Source: Lentisphaerota bacterium (lineage in GTDB: Bacteria; Verrucomicrobiota; Lentisphaeria; Oligosphaerales; JABHEG01). Taken from it: a stretch of 64,000 nucleotides of DNA. A model generated the notes under the pieces. It was not told where the DNA came from, ran no database searches, and saw only the letters and a list, made by a program, of their open reading frames with translations. Where the stretch lies: assembly GCA_018676675.1 (NCBI GenBank), contig JABHEG010000145.1:62001-126000 (forward strand). Reading direction: 5' to 3'. Shown here piece by piece: positions 8,291 through 16,146 of the stretch (the first letter of the stretch is position 1; each line of letters begins with the position of its first letter). The position numbers were made by a program, and so were the translations under genes.

Positions 8291-8861
8291 CAGGGGATCG
8301 AACAGTCTCGGGCGAGCTCACATCGCCCCAGTTGCTTCTCCCATTTCGGTACACCCTGAGCAGCCGGTTTCTAGCGGGATCTTGTAACGCAACACCCTCC
8401 AGATGATGCACAAGTGCCGTAGCCACAACGTGCTGTGACAAAGCGATATCTTGTAACGCAGGAAGGATGGCCTCGACGGCCTCAGTCGGTGAGCTCGGAT
8501 CGATGTCGGCCAGTTGGCTCAACAGGTCTACAGAATCCACCTCAATGGCCGCGGAACCAAGCGGTTGTGAAAAAGCGATATCTTGTAACGCACGCTTGCG
8601 CCGTTTTTGCTGTTTCCGGCATTCGTAGCCAGTACGCCAGTAATCGGGGTGCTCCAGGCGCCATCCCCGAACCCGATCGCAGTTGTGCGGTCCCCGGAAG
8701 TAGCTCGGGTTCTTTGCCAGCCATTTCTTCTGGCTGGCCGCCTTACTCGCCTTGCGGCACTTCTTCTTTTCTGTGCAGTACTTCTGTCGGTGTGCGTTGT
8801 ACCGATCCGGCGTGAACCACTCCTTGCAGCTGGGACACCTGTGCTCTCCTCGGGATGCCAT
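8178..8861 (-). CDS. Cys-rich, basic small protein with repeated ALQDI motif (element-associated)
   Basis: The ATG at 8861 has GGAGGG 8 bases upstream and is preferred over the open frame reaching 8966. The product has 227 residues. Residues 9-35 hold C-x2-C, a His at 24 and C-x5-C, a likely zinc site (CPSCKEWF, then HRQKYCTEKKKC). A conserved WR..HPDYWR segment follows near residue 80. A basic patch KQQKRRKR then leads into ALQDIAFSQ, repeated later as ALQDIALSQ and, weakly, ALQDPARN. I recall proteins of this style from many environmental bacteria beside recombinases, but know no function. DNA binding is the likeliest role. It is the first gene of the four-gene coupled set and its end overlaps the primase-like gene. 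Confidence 0.65.
   Translation of the reverse strand: MASRGEHRCPSCKEWFTPDRYNAHRQKYCTEKKKCRKASKAASQKKWLAKNPSYFRGPHNCDRVRGWRLEHPDYWRTGYECRKQQKRRKRALQDIAFSQPLGSAAIEVDSVDLLSQLADIDPSSPTEAVEAILPALQDIALSQHVVATALVHHLEGVALQDPARNRLLRVYRNGRSNWGDVSSPETVRSPDAERDHCEQHAGTRPSHSRSGSTAPGSGCVPLLDHPL
8440..8460. repeat. 21-bp direct repeat, copy 1 (inside the Cys-rich gene)
   Basis: AAAGCGATATCTTGTAACGCA is carried here and, without any change, at 8572-8592. A shorter relative sharing ATCTTGTAACGCA lies at 8379-8391. The repeat encodes the ALQDIA motif on the minus strand. Exact identity, including wobble positions, is more than a protein motif alone needs. Confidence 0.85.
8572..8592. repeat. 21-bp direct repeat, copy 2 (inside the Cys-rich gene)
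   Basis: Identical to the copy at 8440-8460 and 132 bases (44 codons) away from it. Flanking bases differ (GTGAC versus GTGAA before the shared core), so the identity is confined to the 21-bp block. Confidence 0.85.
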
Positions 8862-8993
8862 GGTCAGTGCCCTCCAAATGTCTGCGGCTGAGCACATAAT
8901 CTGCCACAAGAGGGTGGAGGAAGGAAGCCAGAAGATGGGTGCGAGAGCGAAGCGGAATCCGCTCAAGGGCTTTGGAGGGGAGAGGCCAAGAGT

Positions 8994-9362
8994 TCAGCGC
9001 TGAGGAAGGGAGTCTCCGGCCGGCACTGTGTCACGTTTCCCAGTGACAGCACGCACTCGGTGCGGCGTTGGTGTCGGGCACTGTCTGCCTTCCTTGAACC
9101 ACTTCAGGTGTCTGAGTTCGCCCACCTCATCGTAGGCAGCGAATGGTCCATGGGGACGCTGAGCATGGTCGAAGAACCCGTAGGAAGTCAGCAATCCCGT
9201 TCGGGAGAAAGCCAGGCTCGGGCCGTGGCGCCGCCCCGCAGAGTAGAACTCGATGCCATAGTAGTGCAACTCGAAATCGGCCTCAAGATGCCTGATTGAG
9301 GAACCCGACGAGCGCAGTGCTGGCTGCGGCCCGTGCCTCTGCGTTGTATTGAGCCCGATCAT
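8994..9362 (-). CDS. MORN/YwqK-like repeat protein fragment
   Basis: The central part reads like antitoxin-type MORN repeats: YYGIEFYSAGRRHGP, then SRTGLLTSYGFFD and HGPFAAYDEVGELRHLKWF. Such YwqK-like proteins are often immunity or antitoxin partners of polymorphic toxins. The first 28 residues look unrelated and may be out-of-frame readthrough; the true start may be a non-ATG codon near 9280. The tail after WFKEG is low-complexity. Lying next to the recombinase element, it may be a broken remnant. Confidence 0.4.
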   Translation of the reverse strand: MIGLNTTQRHGPQPALRSSGSSIRHLEADFELHYYGIEFYSAGRRHGPSLAFSRTGLLTSYGFFDHAQRPHGPFAAYDEVGELRHLKWFKEGRQCPTPTPHRVRAVTGKRDTVPAGDSLPQR

Positions 9363-9592
9363 CCTGAGTCAACTTCCCTGCGTGTGTTGCCCGCCAGTGA
9401 GAATAGTCCCGGTGTAGGTGGCGGCCAGGACAGGGCACGCTTAGCCAGCCGGCCGCATCCCCCAGAAGGAAGAGCCCACTGGTTCTCACAAGATGTGGCA
9501 GCCGTCACTGCGGCGAATGACCTCAGTTGCCTGTTTTGGTGCACCTCTGGTGATCTTCTGTATTTCCGCGGTTGGGCCGATAGAAGACACCG

Positions 9593-10402
9593 TCACCAAC
9601 GGGCGCAGGAAGCGATGGCTCGAAGAGCGTCTTCAGTATCCATAGTCTTGGCCAACTCGGCTGCCACGATGTCTCTGTAGCCTGCCTCGTAAATCGCTTT
9701 GAATATCATCGTGTAGTTCAGTTCCCCCGTCCCAGGCTCATGACGGCCGGGATTGTCCCCAAAATGGAAATGCCCAATCTCGTTGATGTAGGCCTGAATA
9801 TTTCGGCTCACGTCCCCTTCGCTGATCTGCTGATGGTAGACATCGAACAGGATCTTGACGTTCGGACTGCCGGTCCGGCGAACGACGTCAGCAGCGTCAT
9901 CCGACGTCACCAGCGCGTAGCCCCCGTGGTTCACCTTCACGTTCAACGGCTCCCACACCAGCATGATCCCAGCGTCCTCAAGCATGGGAGACACTCGCTT
10001 CCCAGCCTGGACGAGTGCATCCATCTGGACCTCCTTGGCAACACCTTCCCTGAACTGTCCGGCCAGGCCCACGACTTTCTTCGCCCCCAGGGCAAGCGCA
10101 TGCTCTATGTTGGTCCGGAGTTGCTCCTCAAACGTGGCATGGTAATCGGGATTCACCGGCCCATCCTTGACGATCGTCCCACCGCCTCGGACCGCGCTGA
10201 CCGAAACACCAAGCTCTTCACACTTGGCCCGAACAGCGTCCTTCTCTTCCCACTCCACAGCCCCGAGAGCCTCGAATGCCGTGAAGCCGTGTGCGGCGAC
10301 CTGCTCAACCATCTCGACGTGTGTGCCTCTGAACCACCCGGCAGGGACACCGATTTTCGTTCGCAAGCCAGCCCCGAGGGGCGCCATCATGGCGTCTGTC
10401 AC
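9593..10402 (-). CDS. TIM-barrel isomerase, hydroxypyruvate isomerase-like
   Basis: The protein has 269 residues, the normal size for xylose-isomerase-like TIM barrels. It shows the family pattern of hydroxypyruvate isomerase and related sugar isomerases/epimerases: ALGAKKVVGLAGQ, a metal ligand in LVWEPLNVK, ILFDVYHQQISEGDVSRN, and IGHFHFGDNPGRHEPGTGEL with a second glutamate ligand in AAELAK. The E, D, H, E metal site appears complete. It probably acts in the cytoplasm on a small keto-sugar or keto-acid; the substrate cannot be read from sequence. It is monocistronic, diverging from the glycosyltransferase gene. M5 or M6 could also serve as the start. Confidence 0.85.
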   Translation of the reverse strand: MTDAMMAPLGAGLRTKIGVPAGWFRGTHVEMVEQVAAHGFTAFEALGAVEWEEKDAVRAKCEELGVSVSAVRGGGTIVKDGPVNPDYHATFEEQLRTNIEHALALGAKKVVGLAGQFREGVAKEVQMDALVQAGKRVSPMLEDAGIMLVWEPLNVKVNHGGYALVTSDDAADVVRRTGSPNVKILFDVYHQQISEGDVSRNIQAYINEIGHFHFGDNPGRHEPGTGELNYTMIFKAIYEAGYRDIVAAELAKTMDTEDALRAIASCARW

Positions 10403-10585
10403 GTTTTTCTCTCCTACAACTGCTCATACGTCACCAAGCCCGGTGGCCTGCCGATCACGCAAACCACGCGCCCGAAGCGACCCTCTTCCACCTCTGATCA
10501 GGCCCGTCCAGATAAGAATGTAGTCAGCAAAACCGTGTACCAAAGCGCAGAGCGGCCGAAAACGGCCTATATTGTTCGGTCCAGA

Positions 10586-11701
10586 ATGGGGGCCTGTGCC
10601 CACCAACGTGCGAGCGATAGCAGAGCAGACGACGTGATCACCTATGACGGGCCAATCCAGTGCGTGCACATTCTCGGGCATCCCGACCGCCCGTTGAACC
10701 TGGCACGCTTTCCTGGAGACGCTCAAGTCTTCAACTGCCTCAATCTCTGCAAGCTCCTCTCCCTCGCCAAGGCGCCATTCATCTACTACGGCCTTCCGGG
10801 ATCTCACGTTCCCAGCGGAGGCCGGTTCGTTGACCTCGGGCACCCATCCGAGCCGTGGAAGCATCGCAACGAGCGCCACCAGGAATACACTCTGCAGATG
10901 GACCGGGCCTTGCGTAAGGAACTCGAGCAGCACGGCGACTGCCCTCAGCTCGTCGCCTCGATGTATGGCTGCGCTCAGGGAGACATTGAGGCGCCCAATG
11001 AGTTCGGGGCGCCGATCGTCGAGGCCATGGTCGGCTACGATCACTGCTGGGCTCCCTATCGCGTCTTCCCTTCCTACTCACACCAAAGCGTTCTCTACAC
11101 CGATACCTCGGAACGTGTCCAGGAGTCTATCTGGTTCGACACAGTCATTCCGCACTTTGTCGACAAGCACGACTACTGGCTGGCCGACAGGATTGGCGAC
11201 TATGCGTTGTTTATGGGGCGGGATACGGCTGACAAGGGCTGCCACGTTGCGGAGGAAATCTGCGGCCGGGCCGACGTGCCGCTACGGATCGTCCACGGCG
11301 GCGTCGGTGGAGCAGAGAAAACTGACTTGATCAGTCGAGCCGTTGCAGTCTTCATGCCCACCATTTATGTTGAACCCTTTGGCTACGTTGCAGTTGAGGC
11401 ACAGATGTGCGGCGTCCCCGCAATCACAACGGACTGGGGCGCCTTCTCAGAAACCGTTGAGCAAGGCAAAACCGGCTTCCGCTGCCGTTCTGCCGCCGAA
11501 TTTACGTTCGCTTTGGAGCATGCTCCTGAACTTGACCGGAAATACATCCGGGACCGGGCTGTACGTCTGTACAGCATTGAGGCCGCCATGCCGGCGTACC
11601 TGGCCTACTTCGACTACGTCTGGGAAACCCACCACTCAGGTGGTTTCTATGCGGAGAAGGGCCTGCGACACGCGTTCCAGAACTGGCGTGGCAGCAAGTA
11701 A
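10586..11701 (+). CDS. Glycosyltransferase family 4-like
   Basis: The protein has about 371 residues. The N-terminal half begins near DVITYDGPIQCVHILGHPD and is poorly conserved. The C-terminal Rossmann half has the GT4 hallmarks: YALFMGRDTADKGCHVAEE for the nucleotide-sugar loop, LRIVHGGVGG, and the EX7E motif EPFGYVAVEAQMCGVPAITT, followed by GKTGFRCRSAAEF. It transfers a sugar from an activated donor, probably in the cytoplasm or at the inner membrane. The ATG at 10586 is used, but a GTG at 10634 is equally possible. The frame is open far upstream, over the antisense of the isomerase gene; that part is not coding. It stands alone, followed by the collagen-like mini-gene. Confidence 0.8.
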   Translation: MGACAHQRASDSRADDVITYDGPIQCVHILGHPDRPLNLARFPGDAQVFNCLNLCKLLSLAKAPFIYYGLPGSHVPSGGRFVDLGHPSEPWKHRNERHQEYTLQMDRALRKELEQHGDCPQLVASMYGCAQGDIEAPNEFGAPIVEAMVGYDHCWAPYRVFPSYSHQSVLYTDTSERVQESIWFDTVIPHFVDKHDYWLADRIGDYALFMGRDTADKGCHVAEEICGRADVPLRIVHGGVGGAEKTDLISRAVAVFMPTIYVEPFGYVAVEAQMCGVPAITTDWGAFSETVEQGKTGFRCRSAAEFTFALEHAPELDRKYIRDRAVRLYSIEAAMPAYLAYFDYVWETHHSGGFYAEKGLRHAFQNWRGSK

Positions 11702-11762
11702 TCGGTGTACTCATCCGCCAAACGCGCGGGACCGACACGAGAGCAGATGGAGAGTTAGTTCG

Positions 11763-12005
11763 ATGGCCAGGAAAAGTGGCGACAACGATTCTTTCTCAGA
11801 GATGATGGGAGCCGGTGGTTCCGAGCGCCGCCGACGCAGACCGGCAGCGCCGCAAGGCCAGGGACGCGGTCCCTCGGGCCCCAGCGGTCCCTCCGGTCCC
11901 AGTGGTCCTTCCGGCCCCAGCGGCCCCAACGCTCCCGGCCGCCGCGGCCGCCGTGGGCGCGCCGGCGGAGGCTCTGACGAGCTTATGCGCCGACTCTATG
12001 GCTGA
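11763..12005 (+). CDS. Basic mini-protein with Gly-Pro-Ser repeats
   Basis: This 80-residue protein has a GGAGAG ribosome site about 11 bases before the ATG. The N-terminus is MARKSGDNDSFSEMMGAGG. A basic run ERRRRRP is followed by six collagen-like GPS triplets (residues about 36-54). A second basic stretch (GRRGRRGRAGGG) and a conserved-looking end SDELMRRLYG complete it. It has no signal peptide, so it is likely cytoplasmic, and the charge pattern suggests nucleic-acid binding. The defined ends, ribosome site and perfect downstream hairpin argue that it is a real gene. I do not recognise the family. Confidence 0.6.
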   Translation: MARKSGDNDSFSEMMGAGGSERRRRRPAAPQGQGRGPSGPSGPSGPSGPSGPSGPNAPGRRGRRGRAGGGSDELMRRLYG

Positions 12006-12013
12006 TCACCTTC

Positions 12014-12044
12014 GTGCCCGTCGACCTGCTGGGTCGACGGGCAC
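12014..12044 (+). terminator. Strong hairpin after the mini-protein gene
   Basis: A perfect 13-bp stem (GTGCCCGTCGACC / GGTCGACGGGCAC) with a 5-base loop begins 9 bases after the stop codon. It is followed by TGTTCCTCTCCC, a weak pyrimidine tract. It could serve both this gene and, less directly, the convergent gene at 12143-13045. Confidence 0.75.
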
Positions 12045-12142
12045 TGTTCCTCTCCCAACCGCCTTCGGTGTCCTGCACCCGTGCGGACGATTCACAGGCG
12101 GAAGTACCTTCTCTCTGTCCCTTCCACTATCGTGCCTTCTCA

Positions 12143-13045
12143 TCAGTCCGGCACGAGTCCCCCGATGCCCAGAAGCCCGTAGAACGTGTATTCAAGATCA
12201 GCCGCTTCCGCGCTCTCCATCGCCACGAACCCACCACTCTCGTCCCACAGCCCTTCGATGAAGTCGATCAGCTGCCCGGCATCGGCGAGCGTTTCTCCAC
12301 CCGTTCTCCGCAAGGCATACAAAGCCGTCGCGGTGGAGAGCAGGTCCGCAAAGGGGGCGCGGGATGCGGCGCGAAACGCTCCCTGCTCATCGCGCCGGCT
12401 CAGCAGGATATCAGTCAGTGGCCCGACACGTCCCCGAACACGAGCTGCTTGCGCCAACATCATCGCCGCAGCCAGGACGGACGTCGCCTCCGCTTCCCAG
12501 CCCTGTTCCACCCCCAGGAGTCGCTTTACTCCGGAACGGTATGAAAGGACGTGAGGAACGCGCCTCCCGAGAGCGTCGTATGCCAGCCCCCCGAGGAACG
12601 TCTCGTAGACACTCCCGGTTCCGGCTCCGGGGACAGCCGAGTATCCACCCCCGTCGGCGGCTCGAAACCGCTCGACGTGACTCAGCATGCCGTCTCGATC
12701 AGCAACAGGAAGCCGGTTGGTGTCCTGGAACAGCCCCCAGCAGCGTGCCAAACAGGCCGAGTGGACGAGGTCAAGGTCCGGGCCGCCGTGGAAAGAGGCA
12801 ATGAACGTGTGAGCTCTCTCGATGAGACCGGGAAGGCCGAGAGCGGCAGCGCACTCCAATCCGAAGAGGGTGTAGTAGAGGTCACTCTCCATCGTCCGCC
12901 CCCGGAAGCCACCATCCGGATTCTGTCGGGAAGCAATGAAGCGAGCGATGGTATCCCGGCCCGCCGGCATGAGAAACTCACCCGCCGCAGCCAGAGCAGC
13001 ACGCATGTGGACAGTCTGTGAGACAGCCTTCCTGCCGAGCTTCAT
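12143..13045 (-). CDS. Prenyltransferase/squalene-cyclase-like alpha-barrel protein
   Basis: The protein has 300 residues with about five repeats of a helical unit that ends in a Gly-rich turn: RQNPDGGFRGRTM, RAADGGGYSA, RRDEQGAFRAA and WDESGGFVAME. These are the QW-like repeats of protein prenyltransferase beta subunits and squalene/hopene cyclases. It is half the length of a hopene cyclase and lacks the DxDD protonation motif, so a simple cyclase is unlikely. It lies 77 bases after the DUF116-polyprenyl synthase fusion and probably acts on the product of that enzyme. It has no signal peptide. The fold is well supported; the reaction is not known. Confidence 0.7.
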   Translation of the reverse strand: MKLGRKAVSQTVHMRAALAAAGEFLMPAGRDTIARFIASRQNPDGGFRGRTMESDLYYTLFGLECAAALGLPGLIERAHTFIASFHGGPDLDLVHSACLARCWGLFQDTNRLPVADRDGMLSHVERFRAADGGGYSAVPGAGTGSVYETFLGGLAYDALGRRVPHVLSYRSGVKRLLGVEQGWEAEATSVLAAAMMLAQAARVRGRVGPLTDILLSRRDEQGAFRAASRAPFADLLSTATALYALRRTGGETLADAGQLIDFIEGLWDESGGFVAMESAEAADLEYTFYGLLGIGGLVPD

Positions 13046-13121
13046 GCGTCACAATCCCCACTGAGCTGCATCACGGCCTCACTCTCATCGCGTCCGAACA
13101 CCACGGGGATTCCGGCAGGCG

Positions 13122-14771
13122 TCAAGGGCGGGCCTGGTTGCCACCGAGGATACGCCACGTGACCCGGTGGAGCAGCACTCTAAGTTCGAGCGAATCAATC
13201 ACGCGCAAGGCCGCAAGTGCCTCGTCCCGGTGGTCATCCAGGAGCTGCCGAGCTCGAGGCACAGCACCACTGTCCCCCAAACACTCACGCAGCAACCGGG
13301 CCGCCTCTCGGCAGTCCCCTGCTCTCCAGGCATGCTCGATGCGACGTTTGGTGCCTTCCTGCGCCCCCTCGTAGGCCAGTGCCAGGAGAAGCGAGGGCCT
13401 CATGGCGACATCGTCCGGCGCTTCAGCGTCGTCCCCAAAATCTTCGAGATCGTCGCGGATCTGGTAGGCAACTCCCAAAGCCTGACTGAAGTCATGCAAC
13501 GCGCCGCACAAATCACCATTGGTCCCTGCTGCCACGGCCCCAAGACGAAGGGCGACCTCGAATGCGGGAGCCGTTTTCCGGCGGAATATCCGCAGGACAG
13601 CGTCCGCCGTCAGTGGTTGGGGAGCCGCAACCCAGCACAGTTCCTCGCCCTGTCCCAGACACAAGTCCCGGTGCCCTTCGGCAGCAATTGCCAACATTCG
13701 AACGGCCTGTTCGGGGGCCGCGCAGCACCTCGCGATCAGCCGGTAACCCTCGCCCAGAAGGAAGTCACCGGCATTCAACGCCACCGGCACGCCGTGCTGC
13801 ACGTGAAGCGTGGGTGCCCCATAGCGAACAGGGTCACGATCCTCAATATCATCGTGGATCAAAGATGCCTTGTGGAAACACTCGACGGCCACCGCCAGCT
13901 CGCGCGTGGCGTCTGTGCCCTCTTCGCCGGTGATTGCCTGATAGACGGCCGCCAACAGCAGGGGACGCCAGCGTTTTCCTTCACCCTTCAGCCACGTCAG
14001 GGCAATCCGATCAGTCTGTCCCCCCTCCCAGTGGAGAACACGTTCGAGGGCCTGTTCCTCGAACCACGCTGCGACCCTGGCGCGCATCGAATCTACATCG
14101 GGGCAGCCACGCCAGGTATCAGTACGCGAAAGATGGATGGCGTCGAGCACCCAATCAACGTCCACTCCGGTAGCGTCACACCCGTCCCGCAAAAGAGGAA
14201 TCGCGATCCCCGGGATCGCGTTTCCCGCAACCGCAGGGAACGAGCGTTCCAAGGCCTCCAGGCAGCCAACCCCAATCACCGCATCGACCTTCCCCGTTTC
14301 CAAGAGCGTCGTGACCACCGTTGTCCCCTCGGCGACGAGAACAACGTACCCTCTTTCCTCTGCCTCCTGCTGCAACAGCCCGATCGGGCACCGCCCGCAG
14401 CTCTGACACAGCAATCCGACGTCGTCCACTTCCGCGGGACATGTTTCGCGCCCCCTCAGACACTGCGGCAGCAACAACACACGACGCCCGAAAGGGACCC
14501 GAGCGACGGTCTCCCGCCAGGTTGCGTTCCCGAGCATGACTGCGATGAATCCGGCGTACTCAGGTCCAACTCCCGCCGCACTGCGGACAGGCTCCACGTG
14601 CTCCGAAATCTCCACCATGGTCATGGGCGGACGCAGAGCGTGCTCAGCCACATGCGCTTCCGCCGCTCGGCGAACCCGCTCGCGCAACTGCCTGCTCGAG
14701 GGAATCCCTGCCGAGCAGGGCTCCTCCAATCCCCGCGCACGCTCCATTTGCTCGTCAATCTGTCTTGTCAC
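13122..14771 (-). CDS. DUF116 domain fused to polyprenyl (isoprenoid) diphosphate synthase
   Basis: About 549 residues from the GTG at 14771; an upstream GTG at 14903 is also open, so the start is uncertain. The N-terminal half is DUF116, with a cysteine cluster in LPQCLRGRETC and LLCQSCGRCPIG and then VLVAEGTTVVTTLL and AVIGVGCLEALE. DUF116 proteins are thought to bind metal or Fe-S. The C-terminal half is a trans-isoprenyl synthase: GKRWRP substrate loop, first Asp-rich motif HDDIEDRD, second motif QIRDDLEDFGDD. Both DDxxD motifs are intact, so it should elongate allylic diphosphates with isopentenyl diphosphate. It sits between a radical SAM gene and a prenyltransferase-like gene. Fusion of these two domains is unusual to my knowledge. 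Confidence 0.85.
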   Translation of the reverse strand: MTRQIDEQMERARGLEEPCSAGIPSSRQLRERVRRAAEAHVAEHALRPPMTMVEISEHVEPVRSAAGVGPEYAGFIAVMLGNATWRETVARVPFGRRVLLLPQCLRGRETCPAEVDDVGLLCQSCGRCPIGLLQQEAEERGYVVLVAEGTTVVTTLLETGKVDAVIGVGCLEALERSFPAVAGNAIPGIAIPLLRDGCDATGVDVDWVLDAIHLSRTDTWRGCPDVDSMRARVAAWFEEQALERVLHWEGGQTDRIALTWLKGEGKRWRPLLLAAVYQAITGEEGTDATRELAVAVECFHKASLIHDDIEDRDPVRYGAPTLHVQHGVPVALNAGDFLLGEGYRLIARCCAAPEQAVRMLAIAAEGHRDLCLGQGEELCWVAAPQPLTADAVLRIFRRKTAPAFEVALRLGAVAAGTNGDLCGALHDFSQALGVAYQIRDDLEDFGDDAEAPDDVAMRPSLLLALAYEGAQEGTKRRIEHAWRAGDCREAARLLRECLGDSGAVPRARQLLDDHRDEALAALRVIDSLELRVLLHRVTWRILGGNQARP

Positions 14772-14912
14772 AGTCTCAGTGCCTGCATTCTCACGATAAC
14801 GCCGCCTGTGCACGAATCCGCAACATACGCTCTCTAGCGTGTTGCTGCCCGCTCCGGCGCGCCGAAACGCACCTGCCTCATCGGCGAACGGGGGGCCGCC
14901 CACTCGAAACGC

Positions 14913-16106
14913 TCAACCATAGGCTCCAAAGCCAAAGAACCAGTGCTTCTTGGCAAACCGGTACAGCCAGTGCTTCTCAGGGATCTCCTGACCAGGCTGA
15001 TGATGTCCGGGACAGGTGCACATTGCGGCCAGTTCCCCAGTTCCACACGCTCGTCCAGATGTGTCGTCGGCCTCAGCTGACTCAACAAAGGTCTGCAGAT
15101 CTCCTGGGCAATCCATGAGCACACACCCGCGGGTTGACTCCCGGGAGAACTGACGGAACCGCTCCAGGAAACTGGATTCCCGCACGATACGGCCAAACTC
15201 ACTGCCGTCGCCGATGTTGTCGGAGGCGAACTGAAGCGGTGGGCAGGGCTCGATATACCCAGTTGGGCTGACATGGTGACTGATTCCCACTGCAGCTGGG
15301 CACAGCGCGTTGCCTTCATGATCCCAGTACGCATCAAGAACCGCGATCGGTTCCCGGCACCGGGCCTCCACGATGAAGCGCCGCAAAGCCAGAATCTGCT
15401 CGCCGTCAAGGGCCAGTTCGGGCGTCGGCCGGGGACCGACTGCCCGGTAGATGTAATACCACATGTAATGCACGCCACGATCAACCAGGAAGTGAAGAAA
15501 ATCGCGGCTGACCAAGTCATCGAAGTTGGACCGGCACACACTGGTTGCGACACCGGTCACCAAACGCTGCTCCCGGCAGTAGGCCAGCCCATCGAGAGCG
15601 CCCTGGAAGACGCCGGCTCCACCACGCCGTTCATCACTGACCTGCTCCATTCCCTCGATACTGATGAGAGGGGTAACGTTACCCAACCGCCGCATCTCCC
15701 GAGCGTGCTCCGCTGTCAACACGGTTCCGTTAGTAAGGATCTGGAAGTAACAGCTGGGGTAACGGGCGATGACGTCGAACAACCGGGGGTAAAGGAACGG
15801 CTCGCCCCCCAACAGCCCGAAGAACACGGCTCCCTCCCGGCGACACTCATCGATGACGTTGCACAGGACTTCCTCCGGCATGTCCACCGGAGGAGACGTC
15901 TGCTCAACCCAACAGCCCTGACAGGACAGGTTGCACCGGTTGGTTACAGAGACAAACGTCACGGCGGGGAAGTAGATGCCCTTGCGGACACGCGCCTTGA
16001 ATGCATTCATCGCCCGCATGCCCCGCCAGCCGAAATTCAAAGCAAATTTCGTGAGTAGACGGGGATGCACCTCAGTGACCATTCTCGTACCAAGCCGTAA
16101 TATCAT
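14913..16106 (-). CDS. Radical SAM protein with additional C-terminal cysteines
   Basis: The ATG at 16106 gives about 397 residues and lies 41 bases after the ferredoxin gene stop. The radical SAM cluster motif is TNRCNLSCQGCW, followed by LLGGEPFLYPRL and QILTNGTVL. These bind a 4Fe-4S cluster and S-adenosylmethionine. The C-terminal part holds more cysteines (IEPCPPLQF, GCVLMDCPGD, GRACGTGE, AMCTCPGH), resembling a SPASM-type auxiliary cluster region. The overall style recalls isoprenoid- or lipid-modifying members such as HpnH, but I cannot assign a substrate. Because the next gene is a polyprenyl synthase fusion, an isoprenoid substrate is a reasonable guess. It probably gets electrons from the upstream ferredoxin protein. 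Confidence 0.85.
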   Translation of the reverse strand: MILRLGTRMVTEVHPRLLTKFALNFGWRGMRAMNAFKARVRKGIYFPAVTFVSVTNRCNLSCQGCWVEQTSPPVDMPEEVLCNVIDECRREGAVFFGLLGGEPFLYPRLFDVIARYPSCYFQILTNGTVLTAEHAREMRRLGNVTPLISIEGMEQVSDERRGGAGVFQGALDGLAYCREQRLVTGVATSVCRSNFDDLVSRDFLHFLVDRGVHYMWYYIYRAVGPRPTPELALDGEQILALRRFIVEARCREPIAVLDAYWDHEGNALCPAAVGISHHVSPTGYIEPCPPLQFASDNIGDGSEFGRIVRESSFLERFRQFSRESTRGCVLMDCPGDLQTFVESAEADDTSGRACGTGELAAMCTCPGHHQPGQEIPEKHWLYRFAKKHWFFGFGAYG

Positions 16107-16146
16107 GAGGGATGAGGACTCCGCGGTGGTAACGTTGTGGTTGAGG

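Larger units (their letters stand above)
3979..8861 (-). mobile_element. Putative mobile element: Cys-rich protein, primase/helicase, two tyrosine recombinases
   Basis: Four genes are packed in one direction with overlaps or gaps of 15 bases or less: Cys-rich protein, primase/helicase-like ATPase, recombinase, recombinase. The Rpn nuclease follows at once and may belong to the unit. The set is surrounded by other accessory genes (orphan RHS genes, a PIN toxin). I could not see matching terminal inverted repeats or a target-site duplication at the edges, so the ends are only the outer gene limits. The tandem recombinases recall RIT elements, but these have three recombinases and no primase. 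Confidence 0.55.

Noticed and set aside
9283..9489. Small minus-strand frame that could be the end of a toxin
   Set aside because: Only about 25 residues look protein-like and no family was recognised; it may be a remnant but cannot be supported.
9740..10585. Long plus-strand open frame continuous with the glycosyltransferase
   Set aside because: It is the antisense of the isomerase gene and shows no family similarity; the glycosyltransferase domain begins only after about 10586.
11870..11945. Possible tandem-repeat array or CRISPR-like block
   Set aside because: The 9-base periodicity comes from GPS codons in the collagen-like gene; there are no spacers.
13167..14837. 556-codon plus-strand frame opposite the DUF116-synthase fusion
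   Set aside because: The minus strand has both aspartate-rich motifs and cysteine clusters; the plus frame has none.
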